NCBI RefSeq assembly: GCF_008271365.1
Contig: NZ_CP043430.1
Span: forward strand, 124,001 to 188,000
From: Microbacterium sp. 1S1
GTDB lineage: Bacteria > Actinomycetota > Actinomycetes > Actinomycetales > Microbacteriaceae
DNA length: 64,000 nucleotides
Direction: 5' to 3'
The notes under the pieces are model-generated. The model saw nothing but the letters and a program-made list of their open reading frames with translations, was not told where the DNA came from and made no database searches. Made by a program: the position numbers and the translations under genes. Shown in pieces: positions 32,978 through 41,761 of this stretch; within the stretch, counting starts at the first letter, position 1, and every line of letters starts with the position of its first letter.

Positions 32978-33793
32978 CTACTGCGAGACGTCTTCGCCGA
33001 AGTACTTCTCGCTGATCTCAGCCAGGGTGCCGTCGGCACGGAGCTTGTCGAGCGCTTCGTCGACGGCATCGACGAGCGCCTCCTTGTCCTTCGTGAAGAC
33101 GAAGGCCTGCTCCCCGGCGTCGTCGGTCTCCGCGGCGATCTTCAGGCCGGTCGGGCTGTTGGTCGTCTCGTAGTCGAGGAAGGTCAGCTTGTCGTTGACG
33201 GTCGCGTCCACCCGCCCCTGGCGGAGGAGCTCCACGGCCTGCGCCCAGCCCTCGACGCCCTCGACCTTCGCACCGGACTCGGTGGCCAGCTCGTACCAGT
33301 TGCTCGTCAGGGACTGCGCCGTGGTCTTGCCTGCGAGGTCGTCGAACGAGGAGATCGAGTCGTCGTCCTCCTTGACCACGATGACGCCGGGCGACACGGT
33401 GTACGGGGCGCTGAAGAGGTACTTGGCCTCGCGCTCGTCGTTGATCGACACCTGGTTCGCGATGACGTCGAAGCGTCCGGCGTCGAGGCCCGCGAAGATC
33501 GCGTCCCACTGGGTCTCCTGGAACTCGACCTTCAGGCCGAGCTCGTCGGCGACGGCCTGGATGATCTCGACGTCGTAGCCGGTGAGGTCGCCGGAGCCGC
33601 CGTCGCCGTGGAAGCTGAACGGACGGTAGGTGCCCTCGGTCGCCACGGTCAGCGTGCCGTCCTTCACCAGGCCGAAGTCGGAGCCTGCGGAGCTCTCGCC
33701 GTCCGTGCTCGCGGGGGTGCTCGATCCGCTGCAGGCGGTCAGGGCGGCAGCGGCGACGACGAGTGCGGTGACGGCGATGAAGCGACGGTACAT
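32978..33793 (-). CDS. Amino acid-binding lipoprotein (probably cystine)
   Basis: 271 residues. Lipoprotein signal with lipobox ALTAC (Cys21), Ser/Thr linker, then a family 3 solute-binding domain (GTLTVATEGTYRPFSFHG, LTGYDVEIIQAVADELGL, NQVSINDEREAKYLFSAPY). The latter pattern is close to cystine-binding TcyA/FliY proteins. First gene of the operon. The substrate is inferred from resemblance. Confidence 0.9.
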   Translation of the reverse strand: MYRRFIAVTALVVAAAALTACSGSSTPASTDGESSAGSDFGLVKDGTLTVATEGTYRPFSFHGDGGSGDLTGYDVEIIQAVADELGLKVEFQETQWDAIFAGLDAGRFDVIANQVSINDEREAKYLFSAPYTVSPGVIVVKEDDDSISSFDDLAGKTTAQSLTSNWYELATESGAKVEGVEGWAQAVELLRQGRVDATVNDKLTFLDYETTNSPTGLKIAAETDDAGEQAFVFTKDKEALVDAVDEALDKLRADGTLAEISEKYFGEDVSQ

Positions 33794-33932
33794 GGACCCT
33801 CCTGGGGCGAGAAAGCGCGGATGCGAGTTTACGCGACGACCGCGGGAACTCCCCCACAGTACGCGTCGCCCCCGACCTTCCCCGCATCGGATGACGCCGG
33901 ATGTCGGGGGCGGCGAGGCCTCCAGGAACGCA

Positions 33933-33963
33933 GAACGCCCCCGAGGAGAACTCGGGGGCGTTC
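33933..33963 (-). terminator. Terminator of the rplK-rplA operon
   Basis: A perfect 13-bp stem (GAACGCCCCCGAG / CTCGGGGGCGTTC) with a 5-base loop about 30 bases after the rplA stop. Confidence 0.85.
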
Positions 33964-33993
33964 GGTGCGACAGGTGCGAGACCCGTCGACGCG

Positions 33994-34683
33994 TCAGATG
34001 GCGTTGACGTCCAGCGGGATGCCGGGGCCGAACGTGGTCGACACCGCACCCTTCTGGATGTAACGGCCCTTGGCGCTGGACGGCTTGAGGCGGACGATCT
34101 CCTCGAGAGCGGCATCGATGTTCTCGTTCAGCTGCTCGGCCGAGAACGAGGCCTTGCCGATGACGAAGTGCACGTTGGCGTGCTTGTCGACGCGGAACTC
34201 GATCTTTCCGCCCTTGATCTCCTCCACGGCCTTGGCCGGGTTCGGAGTCACGGTGCCGGTCTTCGGGTTCGGCATCAGGCCACGGGGACCGAGCACCTTG
34301 CCGAGACGGCCGACCTGGCCCATGAGCTCCGGGGTCGAGACCGCGGAGTCGAAGTTGGTCCAGCCGTCGGCGACCTTCTGGATGAGCTCGGCGCCGCCGA
34401 CCTCATCGGCGCCGGCGGCGATCGCAGCCTCGGCCGCGGGGCCGGTGGCGAACACGATGACGCGGGCGGTCTTACCGGTGCCGTGGGGCAGGATGACGGT
34501 GCCGCGCACCATCTGGTCCGCCTTGCGCGGGTCGACGGCGAGCTTCAGCGCGACCTCGACGGTCGAGTCGAACTTCGCCGAGCCGGTCTCCTTCGCGAGC
34601 GCGACGGCCTCGGACGGCGTGTAGAAACGGTCTGCCTCGATCTTCTCGGCGGCAGCCTTGTAAGCCTTGGACTTGGTAGCCAT
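33994..34683 (-). CDS. rplA: 50S ribosomal protein L1
   Basis: 229 residues of the normal length. Conserved [20 protein letters not shown] and [21 protein letters not shown] segments are intact. It binds 23S rRNA at the L1 stalk and in many bacteria its own mRNA. Lies 11 bases after rplK. Confidence 0.98.
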   Translation of the reverse strand: MATKSKAYKAAAEKIEADRFYTPSEAVALAKETGSAKFDSTVEVALKLAVDPRKADQMVRGTVILPHGTGKTARVIVFATGPAAEAAIAAGADEVGGAELIQKVADGWTNFDSAVSTPELMGQVGRLGKVLGPRGLMPNPKTGTVTPNPAKAVEEIKGGKIEFRVDKHANVHFVIGKASFSAEQLNENIDAALEEIVRLKPSSAKGRYIQKGAVSTTFGPGIPLDVNAI

Positions 34684-34694
34684 GATTATTCTCC

Positions 34695-35126
34695 TCAGCC
34701 CTCGACCGTGATGCCCATGGAACGGGCGGTGCCGGCGATGATCTTCGAGGCGGCCTCGATGTCGTTCGCGTTCAGGTCGGCCTGCTTCTGCTCGGCGATC
34801 TGACGGACCTGGTCCTTGGTGATCTTGCCGACCTTCACGGTGTGCGGGGTGGCCGAAGCCTTCTGCACGCCGGCGGCCTTCTTGATGAGCTCCGCCGCGG
34901 GCGGGGTCTTCAGGACGAAGGTGAAGCTGCGGTCCTCGTAGACGGTGATCTCGACGGGGATGACGTTGCCGCGCTGCGACTCGGTCGCGGCGTTGTACGC
35001 CTTGCAGAACTCCATGATGTTGACGCCATGCTGACCGAGCGCGGGGCCGATCGGCGGCGCCGGGTTGGCGGCACCGGCGTTGATCTGAAGCTTGATCAGG
35101 CCGGTCACCTTCTTCTTCGGTGCCAT
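34695..35126 (-). CDS. rplK: 50S ribosomal protein L11
   Basis: 143 residues. The N-terminal thiostrepton/factor-binding domain ([36 protein letters not shown]) and the C-terminal rRNA-binding domain are complete. Preceded by a purine-rich ribosome site (GAGGAAAGGAAAG) and a structured leader. Confidence 0.98.
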
Positions 35127-35145
35127 TCTCTTTCCTTTCCTCGAG

Positions 35146-35196
35146 GCGGATGCGAGCATCCGCTTCTCCCACGGCTCCGGCCTCTCCGGCCCGTGG
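35146..35196 (-). promoter_or_regulatory. Structured 5' leader of rplK
   Basis: Two hairpins: GCGGATGC / GCATCCGC (35146-35163) and CCACGG...CCGTGG with an inner GCC/GGC stem (35169-35196). They lie just upstream of the rplK ribosome site and may be the target for L1 autoregulation. This is inference from position. Confidence 0.4.
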
Positions 35197-35269
35197 TCGC
35201 TTGTGCGCACGCCGAAGCGTCACACAAACCACGTAAGTCTACCTGATCTCTCCCCCGCTGGCGAGCCGG

Positions 35270-35340
35270 CCCCGTGCGTGCGAGCCGGCCCTGTGCGTGC
35301 GTCCACAACGGGCCGGGAGGCACGAAAGGGGTGGGTCGGG
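35270..35340. repeat. Long palindromic intergenic repeat, copy 3 (degenerate)
   Basis: Left part has a tandem duplication of GTGCGTGCGAGCCGGCCC-like sequence; right part GGCACGAAAGGGGTGGGTCGG matches the right arms of the other copies. It occupies the gap between rplK and the nusG terminator. Confidence 0.6.
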
Positions 35341-35346
35341 GAAGAA

Positions 35347-35372
35347 AACGGCCGCCCGGGAGGGCGGCCGTT
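35347..35372 (-). terminator. Terminator of secE-nusG
   Basis: Perfect 11-bp stem AACGGCCGCCC / GGGCGGCCGTT with a 4-base loop, about 35 bases after the nusG stop. A CTTCGGCAGGCTCAG repeat relative (35381-35395) lies between. Confidence 0.8.
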
Positions 35373-35405
35373 CTCGTGCACTTCGGCAGGCTCAGTGATC
35401 CAAGG

Positions 35406-36440
35406 TCAGATCATCTTGGTGACCTGGTCGAACGACAGCTCGACCGGGGTCTCGCGCTCGAAGAGCGAGACGAGGACCGTGAGCTTGCCGCTCTCCGGCT
35501 TGATCTCGCTGATCGAACCCGGAAGACCCGCGAACGAGCCCTCCTTGATCGTGATGGTCTCGCCGACCTCGAAGTCGACCTCGGCGGGAAGCGGACGGGC
35601 GACGGCGACGCCGCCCTTGGCCGCGATGTTCTTGGCGGTCGGGACGTCCTTGACCTCGACGAGCGACTTCAGCATGTTGAAGGCCTCTTCGAAGCGCAGC
35701 GGCGTCGGGTTGTGGGCGTTGCCCACGAAGCCGGTGACGCCCGGGGTGTGCCGGACGACCGACCAGGTGTCCTCCGTGAGCTCCATCCGCACCAGCACGT
35801 AGCCGGGGATGCGCACGCGGGTGACCATCTTGCGCTGGCCGTTCTTGATCTCGACGACGTCCTCCATCGGGACCTCGACCTGGTAGATCTCGTCCTCGAC
35901 CTCGAGCGTCGACTTACGCTGCTCGATGTTCGCCTTGACCTTGCGCTCGAAGCCCGCGTAGGAGTGGATGACGTACCACTTGCCGGGGAGCATCCGCAGG
36001 TCCATGCGGAACGCCTCGTACGGGTCCTCCTCCGCGGCGGCCTCGTCCTCGTCGGACTCGGCACCGGGACGGTCGTCCTCGCCGTTCACGTCGGGCCCCT
36101 CGTAGGGGGTGACCTCGTCAGCGGCTTCGGCCTCCTGCTCGGCGGCTTCCTCCGCGACGGAGTCGTTGAGGACCTCCGCGGCGGCCTCGGATTCCGCGGC
36201 CTCGTCCAGGTTCAGAGCGTCGTTCACGATGGCGTCCGCCTCCGGGTCGTCGATGTCGATGTCGATGTCTTCCGTCTCCTGCTCGCCGTCCTCGTCCTCG
36301 ACGTGGACCGCGACGTGCTCGGCAGAGGTGACCGAGAGCTCCTCGGCGGCGAGCACGTTGCCCTCCTGGGCCTCGTCCTCCTCGCTGGACTGCTCTGCGG
36401 CGGTCGCCCAGTCGGCGTCGTCGGAATATCGTTCAGACAC
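35406..36440 (-). CDS. nusG: Transcription termination/antitermination factor NusG with acidic N-terminal extension
   Basis: 344 residues, against about 180 in E. coli. The C-terminal 190 residues are the NGN domain ([20 protein letters not shown]) and KOW domain ([19 protein letters not shown]). The first 150 residues are a very acidic, low-complexity extension found in actinobacteria. GTG at 36440 ([11 protein letters not shown]) is chosen because GGAG lies 9 bases upstream; an ATG at 36455 has no ribosome site and one at 36482 overlaps the secE stop. NusG couples RNA polymerase with Rho, ribosomes and other factors. Confidence 0.93.
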   Translation of the reverse strand: MSERYSDDADWATAAEQSSEEDEAQEGNVLAAEELSVTSAEHVAVHVEDEDGEQETEDIDIDIDDPEADAIVNDALNLDEAAESEAAAEVLNDSVAEEAAEQEAEAADEVTPYEGPDVNGEDDRPGAESDEDEAAAEEDPYEAFRMDLRMLPGKWYVIHSYAGFERKVKANIEQRKSTLEVEDEIYQVEVPMEDVVEIKNGQRKMVTRVRIPGYVLVRMELTEDTWSVVRHTPGVTGFVGNAHNPTPLRFEEAFNMLKSLVEVKDVPTAKNIAAKGGVAVARPLPAEVDFEVGETITIKEGSFAGLPGSISEIKPESGKLTVLVSLFERETPVELSFDQVTKMI

Positions 36441-36481
36441 GTTCTTCTTCTCCATAGCTGCGGCGGATGCCGCGGGGGTCA

Positions 36482-36754
36482 TCAGCCAGGGATTCCGAAC
36501 ACGTAGTGCGTCAGGAGCCCGAAGACGTAGTCGAGACCGTAGACGATGCCCATGACGATCAGGACGAAGACGAGCACCACACCCGTGAACTTGAAAAGCT
36601 CCTTGCGGGTCGGGGTGACGACCTTGCGCAGTTCGGCGATGACCTGGCGGATGAACAGGGCGATGCCCCCGAAGAACCGGGAGAAGGGGTTGCCCTTCTT
36701 CTGGCGCGTGGCGCCGGCCGCGACGACCTCGCCGCGCGGTTCGTCCTGATCCAT
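36482..36754 (-). CDS. secE: Preprotein translocase subunit SecE
   Basis: 90 residues: an N-terminal charged region, the amphipathic helix [20 protein letters not shown] and one membrane helix, as in single-helix SecE proteins. It stabilises SecY in the plasma membrane. Located between tRNA-Trp and nusG, the classical order. Confidence 0.96.
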   Translation of the reverse strand: MDQDEPRGEVVAAGATRQKKGNPFSRFFGGIALFIRQVIAELRKVVTPTRKELFKFTGVVLVFVLIVMGIVYGLDYVFGLLTHYVFGIPG

Positions 36755-36793
36755 CCTGAATGTACCTTTCGTGTGTCAGCGTGCGCTGACGCG

Positions 36794-36866
<73 letters not shown>

Positions 36867-37058
36867 AGAGACCCGGAGGTCTCGGGGATGCCCTCCCCAC
36901 CCTGCCACCGGCCGATGTCATAGACGCCAGGCACGGCGAAAGAATGCAGAGAACAACTGCTCCACAAGCATACGGCATCGATCCGGTGGTGCCGAACAGG
37001 AAGCGGAAGAGGCGTTGTTGCTAGGCTCGGCGGGCGGACGAAGCAGGAAGGGACGCAT

Positions 37059-38882
37059 GTGAGCGGGGATGTGCAGCAGTTCCAGGTGGATCTGCGCGGG
37101 GTCGTCGATCTGCTCAGCCGGCACATCTACTCCAGTCCCCGCGTGTATCTGCGCGAGCTGCTGCAGAACGCCAGGGACGCGATCGCCGCGCGGCGAGAGG
37201 TCGACGGGGGCGGCAGCCGGATCCGGATCACGCCGCTCACCGCGCAGACGGGCGAGTTCGTCCTTCGCGACGATGGCGTGGGACTGACCGCCGCCGAGGT
37301 CGCCGATCTGCTCGCGACCGTCGGGCGCAGCTCCAAACGGGACATCTTCGATCTCCCCCGGAGCGACTTCCTCGGCCAGTTCGGCATCGGACTGCTGAGC
37401 TGCTTCATGGTCGCCGACACCATCGTCATCCGCTCCCGCAGTGCCAGAGGCGGCTCCGCGGTCGAGTGGACGGGGAGCGCCGACGGCACCTTCCGCGTCA
37501 CGGAGATCGATGACGACCTGCCGATCGGCACCAGCGTGCACCTCGTGCCGCGCTTCGACGCCGACGAGCTGCTCCGCCCTGCGGCCGTGCACGAACTCGC
37601 CACCGCGTTCGGGGAGTTCCTGCCCGTGCGCGTGACGATCGACGCCCCAGGAGGAGACGTCGATGTCACCCGAGAAGCCCCCTTCCTCGACCCTGCCGCC
37701 GACCTCGAGGCGGCCGTGCAGTACGGTCGAGATCTGCTCGGGGCAGCGCCGCTGGACGTGATTCCGCTGAGTGAGCCGGCCACCGGGACGCAGGGCCTGG
37801 CGTTCGTGCTGCCCTTCGCACCCCCGCCCGGTGCCCGTCAGGCGACCCGCATGTACCTGGGGCGGATGCTGCTGTCCGAGCGCGTCGACGACGTGCTTCC
37901 CGACTGGGCGTTCTTCGTGCGCGCCGTGGTCGACTCCACCGGCCTCGCGCCGACCGCGAGCCGCGAGTCCCTCGTCGAAGACACGGCGCTGGAGCACGTC
38001 CGCGAGCAGCTCGGCGCCGGCATCCGCCGCTGGGTCCTCGAACTCGGGCTGCGCGAACCGCACCGCCTCGCCCAGTTCGTCGCCGTCCACGAGGTCGGGC
38101 TGAAGTCGCTCGTGCGCCACGACGAGGAACTCGCGCGGTTCATCACCCGCTGGCTCACCGTCGAGACCACGCACGGGACGCTGCGGATCGGCGACCTCGT
38201 GGAGCGGTACCCGCACGTGCGGTACGCCCAGACGGTCGATGAGTTCCGCCAGGTCGCCGGGATCTCCCCCGCCGACGAGGTACTCGTCAACGGCGGCTAT
38301 CTCTACGACGCCGACCTGATCCGCCTGCTCCCCGACCTCTACCCGCAGGTCACGGTCGAGAAGGTCGACGTGGCAGGGGAGCTCGACCGGCTCGACCCGC
38401 CGCCGCTCGACGACCGGGACGCCGCGATGGCGCTGGAGTCGCGCGCCGGCACCGTGCTCGCCGCTTCCGACTGCGCCGTGGTCGTGCGGGCGATCGATCG
38501 CCCGTCGCTCACGGGGTTGTACGTCGCCGACCCCGAGGTCCTCCGGACGATCGACCGCGGACGCACCAAGGGCATCGCGAGCGCCCTGTGGGGCGGGGTG
38601 CTCGACCGGATCGACCAGACACTGTCGTCCACGCGCGACGACGACCTCACGGCGCGACTGTGCCTGAACTGGTCGAACCGCGTCGTCCGCGCCCTCGTCC
38701 GCGTGGAGGACGACGCGGTGTTCGCGCGCACCGTCCAATTGCTCTACATCCAGGCGCTCCTCGCGGGACACCACCCGCTCTCGGACGCCGATCGGGCGCT
38801 CATGACCAGCGCCCTCTCCGACCTCGTCTCACTCTCGGCCGGCATCGAAGGGGACACGCTCCCCTTCGATGACGCCCGCTGA
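37059..38882 (+). CDS. Hsp90-family ATPase (HtpG-like)
   Basis: 607 residues from GTG 37059. The GHKL ATPase motifs are intact: YLRELLQNARDA (catalytic Glu33, Asn37), DDGVGL (71-76) and GQFGIG (106-111). The middle domain retains PTASRESL, the loop with the catalytic Arg. The C-terminal part is diverged from HtpG and no MEEVD-like tail is present (ends GDTLPFDDAR). The sequence belongs to the actinobacterial HSP90 family rather than classical HtpG. It is followed after 23 bases by a TPR-like gene on the same strand, which suggests a chaperone and partner pair. Client unknown. Confidence 0.9.
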   Translation: MSGDVQQFQVDLRGVVDLLSRHIYSSPRVYLRELLQNARDAIAARREVDGGGSRIRITPLTAQTGEFVLRDDGVGLTAAEVADLLATVGRSSKRDIFDLPRSDFLGQFGIGLLSCFMVADTIVIRSRSARGGSAVEWTGSADGTFRVTEIDDDLPIGTSVHLVPRFDADELLRPAAVHELATAFGEFLPVRVTIDAPGGDVDVTREAPFLDPAADLEAAVQYGRDLLGAAPLDVIPLSEPATGTQGLAFVLPFAPPPGARQATRMYLGRMLLSERVDDVLPDWAFFVRAVVDSTGLAPTASRESLVEDTALEHVREQLGAGIRRWVLELGLREPHRLAQFVAVHEVGLKSLVRHDEELARFITRWLTVETTHGTLRIGDLVERYPHVRYAQTVDEFRQVAGISPADEVLVNGGYLYDADLIRLLPDLYPQVTVEKVDVAGELDRLDPPPLDDRDAAMALESRAGTVLAASDCAVVVRAIDRPSLTGLYVADPEVLRTIDRGRTKGIASALWGGVLDRIDQTLSSTRDDDLTARLCLNWSNRVVRALVRVEDDAVFARTVQLLYIQALLAGHHPLSDADRALMTSALSDLVSLSAGIEGDTLPFDDAR

Positions 38883-38905
38883 GCCATCACCCGAAGGGGC
38901 CCGCC

Positions 38906-41698
38906 ATGGCACGTCCGAAGAAGCGCTTCCAGCAGCTCATCGAGGAGATCGACCGCACCCCATGGGGACCGGCGGAGCAGGCGCTCGTAGCCGAGGCCGT
39001 CGCGCTCGCGGTGGAGATCGGGGACGAGCGGCTGGAATACGAGGCCCGCATGCGCCAGACCGCGTCGGCGAACATGACGGGGGCCACCGACGTCATGCTC
39101 AACTCGTTCGCCTGGTGCCTCGCGCATCATGACGCCGACCCGCAGCGGTTCCCCGCCGACCTCGGCAACGGCGGGGCGGATCTCATGTGGCAGTTCAAGT
39201 GGATGGCGTCGTCCCTCCGCTCCTCCCCTGCCTTCTCCCAGGAGCAGATCGCCGCGGTTCTCGATGACATGGAAGCCCACTACCGTGCCGCAGGGCTCGG
39301 CCTCAGCGGTGTGCTCACGGCCCGCTTCGAGGACGCCTGGGACGCCGGCCGGTTCGACGCCGCCGAAGCCCTGCGGGTCCAGCTCGAGGCCACGCCACGC
39401 GACGAGCACAGCCACTGCGACGCGTGCAGCCGCAGCCAGTTCGCCGGGTTCTTCGCGGAGACCGACCGTGACGCCGACGCCATCCGGCTCGTCGAGGAGA
39501 TGATCGAAGGCGGCTTCTCCTGCGGCGAGGAGCCGGAGCACGCTCTGTCCCGTGTACTCCTCCCCTACCTGCGTGCCGGTCGCACGGAGGACGCGAAGAC
39601 CGCGCACCTGCGCAGCTACCGGCTCGCGAAGGACAACCCGGACAACCTGCGCATCGTGGCCAACAACATCGTGTTCGCCGCGATCACCGGCAACGAGGCA
39701 CGGGCGCTGGCCCTGATCGAGAAGCACATCGCCTGGCTCGCCCACGATGGGCTCAACGTCGACGCGCACTTCGCCGCCCTCACCGCCTTCGCCGTCGCGC
39801 TCGACCGCGTCATCGCCGCAGGTCACGGTGACACCCCGGTCCGCGGAGCCGAATCCCCCGCCCTGGTTCCCCTGCTCGGCGCGCATGAGGGGCCGTGGAG
39901 CGCCGCCGACCTGGCCGCCACCGCCTGGTCAACGGCCGAGCGCATCGGAGCGGAGTTCGACGAGCGCGACGGCACGGACGGCCATGCCCGCAGCCTCGCC
40001 CGGATGCGGGCTCTCGCCGACGAGAGCTACGACGTCCCGATCCGCTCCGACGCCTTCGTCGCCCCCGCGCCGGCCACGACCCCGACCGACCCGGACGGCT
40101 GGTTCGAACGGGCGATGCAGCTCGCGCAGTTCGGCGCCGAGCAGGAGACCCTCGCCGCTCTCCCGCACGCCCTGGAGATCGACGACCCCGCCAAGCGCGC
40201 ACAGCTCCTGTCGATGCATCTCGGCATCCTCGTCGCTCTCGATCGCGGGGAGGAGGCCGAGTGCCTGCTCCCCGACCGGATCGCCGCGCTGCGGGCGGCC
40301 GGGAACGATGCGCAGGCCGATTTGGAGGAGCGTCTGGGCCTAGCCACCTTCGGCCTGCACACCGACGAGACCATGGCCGCGCTCGAGGAAGAGCTCGCGG
40401 CGGCCGACCGCCTGCCCGCCTGGTCGCGCGGTGACCTGGCGATCAGCCGTGCGTCGCTCCACCTCCGGGCGGAGGAGCCGGATGCGGCACTCGACCTCGC
40501 GGAACTCGCCGCCCGCTCGTTCGCGGAGGCGCAGGACACCCGGCTGTCGAACACCACGACCCTCGTGGCGATCGGCGCCGTGCTGAGCAAGGGCGACCTC
40601 GACGCCGGCCGCACGCTCCTCGACCGCTTCCTCGCCCAGGACGACCTTTCCACGGGGCACCGGGCCCACGCGCTGCAGACCAGGGCTCGCGTGCGTGGCG
40701 GCACGGGCGCCTACCAGGACGGGGCCGCCGACGCCGACGAGGTGTGCCGTCTGCTCGCCGAGCTCGGCGCCACGCGCGCTCTCGCCGAAGCCCATGTGCT
40801 TGCGGGCGCGCTCTGGGAGGACGCCGAGGAGCCCGAGAAGGCGGTCGCCCGCTACCGTCTGGCCGCTCGCCTGCAGGACGACGGCGATCGCACCGGCGTC
40901 GACTTCCGGCTGGCGCGTGCGATGCTGCGCGCGGGGGACGCGGAGGAGGCCGCCGAGCTGTTCGGCGATGTGCTGCAGCGCGAGGAGAACGCCGAGGTAC
41001 CGGCCGGCTCCCGCGCCATGACCGCCTCCCTCCTGGCGCGATCGCTCGCCGAGTCCGGCGAGTTCGGTCAGGCGGTCGGGGCCCACGGCTACGCCGCCGA
41101 GCTCTTCGGGCAGGCGGAGGCGCACGCCGACCAGGCCATGGCGATGACCGAACAGGCGAAGATCCTCGCCCGCTTCGACGAGCACGACGACGCGGTGCGG
41201 CTGCTGGAGGGCGCCGTGGAGATCGCACGTCGCGCCCCGGAGGCCGTCGGGGCGCTGTCCGAGGTCCTGCACAGCCTCGGCCAGGCTTACGGCGGGCGTG
41301 GCGACGAGCGCGCGTTCGAGCTCTTCGACGAGGTCGCCGCCCTGGCGCAGCAGCACGAGGCCGGCTGGCTGCTCGCCGACGTGACCGACTCCCGCGGACG
41401 CGCCCTGGCCGAGCTGGGGCGGATCGACGAGGCCGTCGCCGCCGCTCTGACCGCCGCGGACGGCTTCGCCGCGCTCGGCGATCAGGGCGCCGCGGGCAGT
41501 TCCGAGCTGTTCGCGGGGCGGGTGCTCGCGGGCAACGACCGCCCGGCCGACGCCGTACCCGTCTACCGGAGCGCCCTGGACCATGCCGAGAGCTTCCCGC
41601 CGTTGCGTCAGGTCGCGGCACTGGAACTCGGCGACGTGCTGGAGGCGCTGGGCCGGCACGCCGAGGCCGCCGAGGTCAGAGCCCTCGTCGAGAGCTGA
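38906..41698 (+). CDS. Large helical-repeat (TPR-like) protein paired with the Hsp90 gene
   Basis: 930 residues, almost wholly alpha-helical and acidic. Many segments have the TPR pattern of alternating small and aromatic residues, for example ALAEAHVLAGALWEDAEEPEKA and FGQAVGAHGYAAELFGQAEA. The N-terminal third carries a Cys/His-rich patch (HSHCDACSRSQF and GGFSCGEEPEH), perhaps a metal site. No catalytic motif or signal peptide is seen. It starts with ATG 38906 after AAGGGG. The operon with an Hsp90 gene suggests a co-chaperone or adaptor, as with eukaryotic TPR partners, but there is no direct evidence. Confidence 0.85.
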   Translation: MARPKKRFQQLIEEIDRTPWGPAEQALVAEAVALAVEIGDERLEYEARMRQTASANMTGATDVMLNSFAWCLAHHDADPQRFPADLGNGGADLMWQFKWMASSLRSSPAFSQEQIAAVLDDMEAHYRAAGLGLSGVLTARFEDAWDAGRFDAAEALRVQLEATPRDEHSHCDACSRSQFAGFFAETDRDADAIRLVEEMIEGGFSCGEEPEHALSRVLLPYLRAGRTEDAKTAHLRSYRLAKDNPDNLRIVANNIVFAAITGNEARALALIEKHIAWLAHDGLNVDAHFAALTAFAVALDRVIAAGHGDTPVRGAESPALVPLLGAHEGPWSAADLAATAWSTAERIGAEFDERDGTDGHARSLARMRALADESYDVPIRSDAFVAPAPATTPTDPDGWFERAMQLAQFGAEQETLAALPHALEIDDPAKRAQLLSMHLGILVALDRGEEAECLLPDRIAALRAAGNDAQADLEERLGLATFGLHTDETMAALEEELAAADRLPAWSRGDLAISRASLHLRAEEPDAALDLAELAARSFAEAQDTRLSNTTTLVAIGAVLSKGDLDAGRTLLDRFLAQDDLSTGHRAHALQTRARVRGGTGAYQDGAADADEVCRLLAELGATRALAEAHVLAGALWEDAEEPEKAVARYRLAARLQDDGDRTGVDFRLARAMLRAGDAEEAAELFGDVLQREENAEVPAGSRAMTASLLARSLAESGEFGQAVGAHGYAAELFGQAEAHADQAMAMTEQAKILARFDEHDDAVRLLEGAVEIARRAPEAVGALSEVLHSLGQAYGGRGDERAFELFDEVAALAQQHEAGWLLADVTDSRGRALAELGRIDEAVAAALTAADGFAALGDQGAAGSSELFAGRVLAGNDRPADAVPVYRSALDHAESFPPLRQVAALELGDVLEALGRHAEAAEVRALVES

Positions 41699-41702
41699 TG
41701 CC

Positions 41703-41741
41703 ACACCGGCTCGGAATCCGGAGAGGATCCCGAGCCGGTGT
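41703..41741. terminator. Bidirectional terminator between the TPR gene and poxB
   Basis: 12-bp stem ACACCGGCTCGG / CCGAGCCGGTGT with a partly paired 15-base loop, between convergent genes. Confidence 0.8.
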
Positions 41742-41761
41742 CGGCGAAACACTGCTCGACG

